From Clostridiales bacterium (lineage in GTDB: Bacteria > Bacillota > Clostridia > Christensenellales > Aristaeellaceae), in the NCBI GenBank assembly GCA_015056415.1, contig SVGJ01000002.1, forward strand, positions 34,771 through 98,770: a stretch of 64,000 nt of DNA, read 5' to 3'. A model generated the notes under the pieces. The model did no database searches, was not told the DNA's origin, and was given only the letters and a program-made list of their open reading frames with translations. Positions 44,117 to 50,725 of this stretch are shown piece by piece; positions within the stretch are counted from its first letter, which is position 1, and each line of letters opens with the position of its first letter. Made by a program: the position numbers and the translations under genes.

Positions 44117-44226
44117 AAAAATCACCTTCCTGACCCAATGTGTGATTATTATAAATCAACATTCGGTGATTGGCAAGGAAATTTTCGCGTTTTTGTTGAC
44201 TTCACAGGTGATTTTTTATACAATCT
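44117..44226. promoter_or_regulatory. Divergent promoters with repeated GTGATT boxes
   Basis: Minus: TTGCCA (44176-44171), 17 bp, TATAAT (44153-44148). Plus: TTGACT (44196-44201), 17 bp, TACAAT (44219-44224). GGTGATT occurs at 44165 and 44207, TGTGATT at 44141, and the inverse AATCACC at 44120. These boxes touch or lie between the promoter elements and are candidate binding sites for the XRE fusion protein. Confidence 0.65.
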
Positions 44227-44270
44227 TCGTGTTGTGACCCGCAGAATGAATGTTAAGCGAGGTATCGGTT

Positions 44271-45011
44271 ATGAAGGCGATCATTTTCAATTCCGGCGTG
44301 GGCAACCGCATGGGCGGCTTCACGGAGCACAATCACAAATCCATGGCCCGGCTGAAGAACGGCGAGACCATCTTCCACCGGCAGCTCCGCCTTCTCACCG
44401 CCGAGGGCGTGAATGATTTCATCGTCACCACCGGCCCCTTTGAGGAGCAGCTGAAGGCCGAGGCCGCGGATTTCCCCCAGGCCCGTTTCACCTTCGTGCG
44501 CAACGATATCTATATGAAGACCAATTATATCTATTCCATGTACCTGGCCCGGGAGTTCATGGATGACGATATGATCTTCCTCCACGGCGACCTGGTGTTC
44601 AGCCGCAAGCTGGTGCACGACGTGCTGGCCAGCGGTGAAAAAAACACCGCCACCGTGAACTTCAAAAAGGCCCTGCCCGAAAAGGACTTCAAGGGCCGTG
44701 TGAAGGACGGCAAGGTGCTGGAGGTCTCCATCAAGATCTTCGATGACGATTGCTTCGCCTTCCAGCCCTTCTACAAGCTGGAGAAGGCCACCGCCTCCGC
44801 CTGGATCGGCAAGGTGGTGGAGTTCATCCACAAGGGCGAGGATAAGTGCTATGCCGAGAACGCCCTCAACGAGATCTTCCCCGCGCTGAACATCCGCGCC
44901 TTCTCCTACGAGGATTACTACATCGACGAGATCGACAACCTGGACGATTACGCCCGCGTCACCGCCGAGATCCTGCCCTTCGACAAGGAGGATGAAGCCT
45001 ACTTCGGTTAA
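44271..45011 (+). CDS. LicC-like nucleotidyltransferase
   Basis: The protein has 246 residues. ATG 44271 follows GCGAGG by about 9 nt; an upstream ATG at 44250 lacks a site. It starts MKAIIFNSGVGNRMGGFTEH, with N-S-G in place of the usual A-A-G, then NHKSMARLKNGETIFHRQL, a GT-A-like nucleotidyltransferase loop. FLHGDLVF has the metal-binding Asp (G-D-L), and AFSYEDYYIDEIDNLDDYAR the C-terminal Asp. The family includes CTP:phosphocholine cytidylyltransferase LicC. Together with the XRE-cytidylyltransferase and the OPA transporter it may activate an imported phospho-alcohol for surface decoration. Confidence 0.8.
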   Translation: MKAIIFNSGVGNRMGGFTEHNHKSMARLKNGETIFHRQLRLLTAEGVNDFIVTTGPFEEQLKAEAADFPQARFTFVRNDIYMKTNYIYSMYLAREFMDDDMIFLHGDLVFSRKLVHDVLASGEKNTATVNFKKALPEKDFKGRVKDGKVLEVSIKIFDDDCFAFQPFYKLEKATASAWIGKVVEFIHKGEDKCYAENALNEIFPALNIRAFSYEDYYIDEIDNLDDYARVTAEILPFDKEDEAYFG

Positions 45012-45029
45012 ATGTAAGGAGGAAAGCCC

Positions 45030-46325
45030 ATGACTTCCCACACCTACGGATACACCCCCAAGGAATACAGCAAATTCAGGGAATTTGCCTGGAAAATGCT
45101 GCTCAGCTTCGGCCTGACGTATATGTTCTTCTATAACGGCCGGCAGAACATCAACCTGGTGCTGACCGAAATGGCCGCCGGCCTGAACTCCGACACGGCC
45201 GCCATGGGCGTGGTATCCTCGGCGCTGTTCTGGTGCTATGCCTTCGGCCAGCTGATCAACGGCCGTCTGGGCGCGTACTTCGGCTATAAGCGGTTCATGA
45301 TGTTCGGCGTGGCGGCCTCCGCTGCGCTGAACGTGGCCATCTCCTTCCAGCAGTCCATTCCCGTGATCGCCGTGCTGTGGGGCCTGAACGGCTTCTGCCA
45401 GTCCATGGTATGGTCCAACGGCGTGGGCGTTTTGAACAAGTGGTGGCCCAAGGAGAAGCGTGGCTTCGCCTCCGGCCTGGCCACGGCCTTCTCCGGCGTG
45501 GCGCAGGTGGTCACCTACCTGACGATCTTGGGCTGCATGGAGCTGAACCCCGATTGGGGCTGGCGGGCGGCCTTCCGCTTCCCCATGATCCCCATGGTGC
45601 TGATGCTCTTTGCTTTCGCCGCCTTCTTCAAGACCAAGCCCGAAGATGTTGGCCTCAAGCCCTTTGAGGAGATCGACCAGGCCGCCGCCGCCCGCGACGC
45701 GGCCCTGGAGGCTGAGATCGGCAAGAAGGGCTATCTGTACCCCTACAAGGTGCTCTTCTCCGAGCCGAAGGTCATCGTGTTCTGCCTGATCTCCGCTATT
45801 GCCGGCGTGGGCCGCTACGGACTGCTGACCTGGGTACCCACGTACTTTGTTGAATCCATGGGTCTGACCATCAAGGAGGGTATCCTCAGCTCCATCCTGC
45901 TGCCTGCGGGCCAGGCCTGCGCCATGTTTGTTTTCCCCTTCATCACCGATAAGGTGTTCAAGGGCAAGCGCGAGCCCATGCTGGCCCTTGCAGCCATCGT
46001 GACCTTCTTCGGTATGCTGGCATTCCCCTTCATCCGCAGCCAGGCGCCCGCCTCCATCATGCTGCTGGTGGTAGGCATCTCCGGCATGGTTACCGGCGTG
46101 ATCTGGGCTGTGGCCGGCGATATGGGCGGCCGTGCCTTCTCCTCCACGGTGGTGGGCATGCTGGACTGGGCGGTGTATATGGGTGCCGCCATTCAGGCCA
46201 GCGCGTTTGGCTGGGTAAAGGTTACCTTCGGCTGGCCGGCGGTGTTTATCACCATTGGCGTATTGTACATCATCATGCTGGTGCTGACGCTGCTGGCACG
46301 AAAAATGAAAATGCAAAAGATCTGA
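45030..46325 (+). CDS. OPA-family MFS transporter (organophosphate:phosphate antiporter)
   Basis: The protein has 431 residues with about twelve membrane helices; AAGGAGG before ATG. It has YMFFYNGRQNINLVLTEMAA and ALFWCYAFGQLINGRLGAYF, the GlpT/UhpT-type signature region, then GFCQSMVWSNGVGVLNKWWP and KEKRGFASGLATAFSGVAQV. GlpT-type carriers exchange phosphate for glycerol-3-phosphate or hexose phosphates. It is 18 bp after the LicC-like gene, so the transported phospho-compound may be what the nucleotidyltransferase activates. Confidence 0.88.
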   Translation: MTSHTYGYTPKEYSKFREFAWKMLLSFGLTYMFFYNGRQNINLVLTEMAAGLNSDTAAMGVVSSALFWCYAFGQLINGRLGAYFGYKRFMMFGVAASAALNVAISFQQSIPVIAVLWGLNGFCQSMVWSNGVGVLNKWWPKEKRGFASGLATAFSGVAQVVTYLTILGCMELNPDWGWRAAFRFPMIPMVLMLFAFAAFFKTKPEDVGLKPFEEIDQAAAARDAALEAEIGKKGYLYPYKVLFSEPKVIVFCLISAIAGVGRYGLLTWVPTYFVESMGLTIKEGILSSILLPAGQACAMFVFPFITDKVFKGKREPMLALAAIVTFFGMLAFPFIRSQAPASIMLLVVGISGMVTGVIWAVAGDMGGRAFSSTVVGMLDWAVYMGAAIQASAFGWVKVTFGWPAVFITIGVLYIIMLVLTLLARKMKMQKI

Positions 46326-46341
46326 CAACGGTGCGCGCCGC

Positions 46342-46387
46342 AAAAACGCCTCGCTCCCGATATCAACAGGAGCAAGGCGTTTTTTTG
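46342..46387 (+). terminator. Terminator after the OPA transporter
   Basis: AAAAACGCCTCGCTCC pairs with GGAGCAAGGCGTTTTT (one mismatch), loop 11 nt, then a T-run. The A-run on the left could also serve the convergent pncB operon. Confidence 0.88.
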
Positions 46388-46424
46388 TGTGCAGTTTTCT
46401 CCGGCGCAGGGCCGTGGGGCAGGG

Positions 46425-47621
46425 TCATTCCTTTTCCCGGTCCAGGCGGAAGGCCACCGAGCGCTTCAGGTATTCCAGGTACTCGGTGTCGCGGCACATG
46501 GCCTTGCCAGGGGTATCAGACAGCTTGGCCACGGCGCGGCCGTTCACCGTCTGCAGCTTGATGACGATGTTCAGCGCCTGCTCGCAGGTATCGTTGGAGC
46601 AGAAGGTGCCGATGCCAAAGGAGACCTTCGTGCGCCCGCGGAAATAATCGTACAGGGCCTGGGCCTTATCGAAATCAAGCCCGTCACTGAACAGGAGCTG
46701 CTTGGACATGGGATCGGCGCCATATTTCTCGTAATGGGCGATCATCTTCTCGCCCCAGGCAAAGGGGTCGCCGCTGTCGTGACGCACGCCGGTAAAGTTG
46801 TTGACCATGGAGCGGTTGAAGTCCAGCAGGAACAGGTCGGTGGTGATGGTATCGGTCAGGGCGGTGCCGTTATCGCCCTTGTACTCGTTGTACCAGTCCT
46901 CCATGGCATAGTGGTTGGTGTACGCCAGGGGGATAGAGTCAATGCCCTGATACATCTGCACATACTCATGGGCGTAGGTGCCGATGGGCGTCAGGTCATA
47001 TTTCATGGCCAGATACACATTGGATGTACCCACGCAGTTATCCGTCTCGGCAGTCAGGCGGCGCAGCACTTCCTCCTCCCACTCCCGGGAGAGGCGGCGG
47101 CGGCAGCCGAACTCGGCGAATTTGAAGGTGTACCTGCCCTCCCGGAAGCAGCGGATCTTTTCGCACAGCTTTTCCTCGGCCGCCGCGCGCAGCACAGCGT
47201 AATCATACTTCATGCGGAAGTAGACCTCGTTGACGATCTCCAGCAGGAAGATCTCGAACTGCATGGCGGAGAACAGCGGCCCCTTCACCACGATCTCCAG
47301 CCTGCCCTCATCGGTCAGCGCGGTCTCCACATAATCCCGGATGGGCCGCCACAGGCGGAGGAACTCCACATAGTCGTTTTTGATGAAGCGGATGGAGCGC
47401 AGGTAATCCAGCTCCTCCTTTTTGAAGGTGAGCGTGCACAGGTGATCGATCTGCTCGTTGATCTCATCAAACATCTCCCGGGTGAAAACAACGTTCTCGT
47501 TCCGGCAGCGGAAATAGTATTCGCCGCACAGATCCGTGTGCTTATGGAAAATCACCTGATCCATGTTGAACTTATACAGGTCGGTATCCAGCAGGGACAC
47601 CACAATGGGCTCAAGCTTCAT
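46425..47621 (-). CDS. pncB: Nicotinate phosphoribosyltransferase
   Basis: The protein has 398 residues, the length of the E. coli-type PncB. It starts IVVSLLDTDLYKFNMDQVIF and has VVKGPLFSAMQFEIFLLEIV, FAEFGCRRRLSREWEEEVLR, VGTSNVYLAMKYDLTPIGTY followed by A-H-E-Y with the phosphorylated histidine, GVRHDSGDPFAWGEKMIAHY and SFGIGTFCSND. It converts nicotinate and PRPP to nicotinate mononucleotide. It is the last gene of the NAD operon, 57 bp after nadE. Confidence 0.95.
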   Translation of the reverse strand: MKLEPIVVSLLDTDLYKFNMDQVIFHKHTDLCGEYYFRCRNENVVFTREMFDEINEQIDHLCTLTFKKEELDYLRSIRFIKNDYVEFLRLWRPIRDYVETALTDEGRLEIVVKGPLFSAMQFEIFLLEIVNEVYFRMKYDYAVLRAAAEEKLCEKIRCFREGRYTFKFAEFGCRRRLSREWEEEVLRRLTAETDNCVGTSNVYLAMKYDLTPIGTYAHEYVQMYQGIDSIPLAYTNHYAMEDWYNEYKGDNGTALTDTITTDLFLLDFNRSMVNNFTGVRHDSGDPFAWGEKMIAHYEKYGADPMSKQLLFSDGLDFDKAQALYDYFRGRTKVSFGIGTFCSNDTCEQALNIVIKLQTVNGRAVAKLSDTPGKAMCRDTEYLEYLKRSVAFRLDREKE

Positions 47622-47678
47622 AAGGCAAATTGCTCCTTCTTTCGTTTTCGCGGGAGAGGGGGACGCTTTTCATGCGCG

Positions 47679-48461
47679 TCACTCCTTTTCCGCAAAGGGA
47701 TCCAGCACCAGGGGCAGGCGGCGCTTATGCATGTTGTTTTTCTCCCGCAGGCGGATCTTATCGTCCATCTCCGGATCCCCGCAGGTTCCCTGGCGGATGT
47801 ACAGGTGTATGTCCTGATAGCGCAGGCCCATCTGCTCCTCGTCGGTTTTGCCGGTAAGGCCGTCAGCCGGGGGCTTCACCACCAGTTCCCGGGGAAGCTC
47901 GTCCATGCTCAGGCCCACCTCCACCACCTCCACGCTGGTCAGCGCGCCCAGGAGCGAGAAATCGCAGCTCATGTCGCCGTCCTTGGTGCAGTAGCCCACC
48001 GTTATCTCGGAAAGATTGCCCGTACCCACCAGCCGGGCGCCCAGCGCCTGACCGATGTAGCGCAGGGTGGTCATCCGCAGCCGGGGCCCTACGTTGAAAT
48101 TGCTGTAGGGGACAAACGGCACGGGGAAGTCGCCCTCGGGCACATTCTCGCCCAGCAGATCGGTGGCCTCGCGGAGGGCCTGGTGCATGGGGCCGATGTT
48201 CACGGTTTTCTTCCGGATGCCCAGCGCCTCGCACACGCGGACGCTGTCCTGAATATCGGCCTGCCGGCCATCGGGCAGCATCACACCATAAACGTTCTCC
48301 CTGCCCAGCGCCCGGGCGCAGATGGCGGCGGACACCGTGCTGTCCTTCCCGCCGGAAATGCCCACGATCACCCTGGAGAAGCCCTGCTCACGGGCCAGTT
48401 TCCGCACCAGCTCCACCAGCCGGTCGCGCACGGCGGCAGCGTTGAATTTCATTTCCTGCAT
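47679..48461 (-). CDS. nadE: Ammonia-dependent NAD synthetase
   Basis: The protein has 260 residues; GGAGGAG lies 8 nt before ATG 48461. The ATP-pyrophosphatase loop VIVGISGGKDSTVSAAICAR (S-G-G-K-D-S at 36-41) and LVGTGNLSEITVGYCTKDGD are diagnostic, as are the C-terminal KPPADGLTGKTDEEQMGLRY and a basic lid (NNMHKRRLPLVLDP). There is no N-terminal glutaminase domain, so ammonia is the nitrogen donor. It makes NAD from nicotinate adenine dinucleotide. Confidence 0.95.
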   Translation of the reverse strand: MQEMKFNAAAVRDRLVELVRKLAREQGFSRVIVGISGGKDSTVSAAICARALGRENVYGVMLPDGRQADIQDSVRVCEALGIRKKTVNIGPMHQALREATDLLGENVPEGDFPVPFVPYSNFNVGPRLRMTTLRYIGQALGARLVGTGNLSEITVGYCTKDGDMSCDFSLLGALTSVEVVEVGLSMDELPRELVVKPPADGLTGKTDEEQMGLRYQDIHLYIRQGTCGDPEMDDKIRLREKNNMHKRRLPLVLDPFAEKE

Positions 48462-48476
48462 AGCGATCTCCTCCGC

Positions 48477-49307
48477 TTACTTACTTCGGTTCAGGGAAAC
48501 TCTGTCTTCGGGGGCCTTCCTCGCCATGATCAGCGAGAAATGGGTGGTCACTTCCCGGCCCGGATCAATGCCCAGGCTGGTTTCCATGTCGTGCCTGCAC
48601 CAGGGGAGAACATACCTGTTCAGCAGAATGCTTTCGTATCCGCCCTCCGGATCCAGCACAGCGGTCAGATCCCGCATGGAATACGAGAAATAGTTTTCCT
48701 CACATTCCCTGGCCCAGTTTTCCGTATATTTGTATTTCAGCAGCAGATGCACCAGGTTTTTCCTGAGGCTGATCGGCCCGAAGCACGCTTCGAAATCGCT
48801 GATCTGCCATGCCGGAAGCTTCTGCCTTACCCGGCTGACCGCCGCTTCGGGGGAGGCAGCCCGGTCGTCTTCGCTGGCATACATCATATCCCGCACCACA
48901 ATGTACTGGGGGGACAGGGTGCAGACAAAGTGCGTCACCGCGCTTGTATCGCCGCTGTAATGGAACACCTCATGCAGCACGGAGGAAAAATTGACGGCAA
49001 TATGCTTTTTATCCACGCCCAGGGTGTCGATCTGTTCCATCACCTGGTGCAGATCGGCAAAAAACCAGGTATTCCCGCTCCTGCGGGCATTGGCCCCTTC
49101 GACCATCCGTGGGTCGATATCATAGCCAATGAAGCGCATCGTGGGGAAAAGCGAATGCAGAAAACGGATCAGCGAACCATCCGCGCAACCGAAATCCACG
49201 ATCAGCTCAGCCTGGGGCACCTTGTCCATGAAGAACGCTTTGTCCCACATGGAACGGCGCATCCTGTCATTATAGATACTGTAGTTCTCGATCTCCGGCA
49301 TCTTCAT
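48477..49307 (-). CDS. SAM-dependent methyltransferase in the NAD operon
   Basis: The protein has 276 residues. Motif I is LIVDFGCADGSLIRFLHSLF (about 35-55), followed by FIGYDIDPRMVEGANAR and IAVNFSSVLHEVFHYSG, a class I Rossmann methyltransferase. The start is uncertain: ATG 49307 or the ATG two codons later are both near AAGGA. It lies between pncA and nadE, 15 bp on each side. Its substrate is not known; nicotinamide or nicotinate methylation would fit the operon but nothing in the sequence proves it. Confidence 0.8.
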   Translation of the reverse strand: MKMPEIENYSIYNDRMRRSMWDKAFFMDKVPQAELIVDFGCADGSLIRFLHSLFPTMRFIGYDIDPRMVEGANARRSGNTWFFADLHQVMEQIDTLGVDKKHIAVNFSSVLHEVFHYSGDTSAVTHFVCTLSPQYIVVRDMMYASEDDRAASPEAAVSRVRQKLPAWQISDFEACFGPISLRKNLVHLLLKYKYTENWARECEENYFSYSMRDLTAVLDPEGGYESILLNRYVLPWCRHDMETSLGIDPGREVTTHFSLIMARKAPEDRVSLNRSK

Positions 49308-49322
49308 CCATCCTTGTATGTG

Positions 49323-49859
49323 TCACAGTACATCGATCTGGCAGCTGCGCATGGTTTCCAGGGCAGCCAGATGCTTTGCGGGCGTCACGCCGGCGCAGCA
49401 GGCGGCATGCACCGCTATGTCCGCCTCAGGGAAATTCGCCTTGAGCAGCAGCGCGTTGGATACCACGCAGATATCCGTGCACAGGCCCAGCAGCTCAATG
49501 GTCACCCTGTCAGCGTCCGCCGCCTCCCGGGCGATGACGCCCGGCAGCGCCGTGCTGCCGAAGGTGGGCTTTTCCACCAGAATACAGTCTCCCAGGGCGC
49601 GCTGCACGCCGGCGTTGATCTGCCAGCCCTGCGTACCCTTGACGCAATGGGGAACGGGCAGCTTTTTGCCCTCGGGGGTATCCAGATAATCATCAAGGTG
49701 CGTATCCAGGGTAGCGATGAGCGTATAGCCCCTCTCCCCGCAGGCCAGAATGCGGTCGATGGCAGGCTCCACAATCGCCTGCGCCTCAGCGGTGCCCAGC
49801 GCGCCGTCGATAAAATCGTTCTGCATATCCACCACGATCAGGATGTTCTTTTCCTTCAT
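49323..49859 (-). CDS. pncA: Nicotinamidase/isochorismatase-family hydrolase
   Basis: The protein has 178 residues. The catalytic Asp11 is in LIVVDMQNDFIDGALG, Lys97 in VEKPTFGSTAL and the nucleophile Cys131 in LLGLCTDICVVSNALLL. Metal ligands are visible as ATLDTHLDDY (Asp52, His54) and PHCVKGTQGW (His71). It deamidates nicotinamide to nicotinate, the substrate of PncB encoded in the same operon. The start overlaps the nrtR stop (ATGA), so the two are coupled. Confidence 0.93.
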   Translation of the reverse strand: MKEKNILIVVDMQNDFIDGALGTAEAQAIVEPAIDRILACGERGYTLIATLDTHLDDYLDTPEGKKLPVPHCVKGTQGWQINAGVQRALGDCILVEKPTFGSTALPGVIAREAADADRVTIELLGLCTDICVVSNALLLKANFPEADIAVHAACCAGVTPAKHLAALETMRSCQIDVL

Positions 49860-50584
49860 GATCTATCCCTCCGTTCATTCTGCCACCTGTACAGCGTCGC
49901 GGGACGCCCTTTGCCCCTGGGCGGAGCCACCTCCGCCGGGGCGATCTTTCCGCTGTCCTCATACCGTCCCCGCACGAAGCGCCGGAAGTTGCTGGCGTCC
50001 TGGGCTTTGCCCAGCACAGCCTCGAACACCCGCTGCAATTCGCTGAGAGGAAAGGCTGCCGGCGTGTTCAGGAACTGAAACCCAATGTCGGTATAATCGA
50101 TCTTGCCCTGCAGGCGGGCGACCCCCGTCCGGATGATCGCGAAGTGGTCGAAGGCCAGCTCCTCCATGGAAAGCGGCACGCCCTCCGGACTGGTCAGCGC
50201 GAAGCCACTCTCGCCCGTTGAAACGGAGAAGCACTTCAGCGTGACCCCCTCCTGCTCCAGCGCCGGCTGTAGCCGCTGCCAGGGGACGATCACCAGATAC
50301 GCCACAGACAGGACCCTGCCCCGGGGATCGCGCCCCGGCTGGGTAAAGGTGTAGAGCTGCTCGCTGTAATATTGCCGCACCGGCAGCATTTCCGCCAACA
50401 GCTCCCGCACCGTTTCCTCCGCCGATTCCTCCTGTGCCACAAACCGCCCCGGCAGGGCCCATTTCCCCTGGGCGGGAGGCAGCGGGCGCTGGGACAAAAG
50501 CAACTTCAGTCCGCCGCTTTTCTCTGTCAGGATCAGTATGTCCACTGTTACATACAGTTGATCCTTCCGCAGCGTTTCATGCAT
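49856..50584 (-). CDS. nrtR: NrtR-type Nudix transcriptional regulator of NAD metabolism
   Basis: The protein has 242 residues. ATG 50584 (MHETLRKDQLYVTVDILILT) has GGAGG 9 nt upstream. The N-terminal Nudix-like domain shows GKWALPGRFVAQEESAEETV followed by R-E-L-L-A-E-M, where the usual R-E-x-x-E-E is degraded, as in NrtR repressors that bind rather than cut ADP-ribose. The C-terminal part (about 150-242) is a winged helix with FPLSELQRVFEAVLGKAQDA and FRRFVRGRYEDSGKIAP. It leads the pncA-methyltransferase-nadE-pncB operon and has paired TTTATGGTCA sites around its own promoter, suggesting autoregulation. Confidence 0.9.
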   Translation of the reverse strand: MHETLRKDQLYVTVDILILTEKSGGLKLLLSQRPLPPAQGKWALPGRFVAQEESAEETVRELLAEMLPVRQYYSEQLYTFTQPGRDPRGRVLSVAYLVIVPWQRLQPALEQEGVTLKCFSVSTGESGFALTSPEGVPLSMEELAFDHFAIIRTGVARLQGKIDYTDIGFQFLNTPAAFPLSELQRVFEAVLGKAQDASNFRRFVRGRYEDSGKIAPAEVAPPRGKGRPATLYRWQNERRDRS

Positions 50585-50598
50585 CGCGCTCACCTCCA

Positions 50599-50674
50599 TT
50601 TATGGTCAACCTGACCTCAATTAGATTATACAGAACGCCCTGCTTGTTGTCAAGCGTTTTATGGTCAGATCAAC
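50599..50674 (-). promoter_or_regulatory. Consensus promoter flanked by two NrtR-like operator sites
   Basis: Minus strand TTGACA (50653-50648), 17 bp, TATAAT (50630-50625): both hexamers perfect. The 10-mer TTTATGGTCA (plus strand) occurs at 50599-50608 and 50658-50667, 59 bp apart, one on each side. The first continues into GGTCAACCTGACC (50604-50616), an inverted repeat; the second into TCAGATCAAC. Confidence 0.8.
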
Positions 50675-50675
50675 A

Positions 50676-50725
50676 AAAATAAGGCATTGCGGCCGGTCAG
50701 CGGGTGATTCCGGCCGCGATGCCTT
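50676..50725 (-). terminator. Terminator of the sbcDC operon
   Basis: A 16-bp stem (AAGGCATTGCGGCCGG with CCGGCCGCGATGCCTT, one wobble) at 50681-50725, followed on the minus strand by ATTTTTG. It overlaps the sbcC stop codon and ends next to the nrtR operator. Confidence 0.88.

Noticed and set aside
46389..50078. A 1229-codon plus-strand frame
   Set aside because: It is antisense to the pncB, nadE, methyltransferase and pncA genes, all with clear catalytic motifs.
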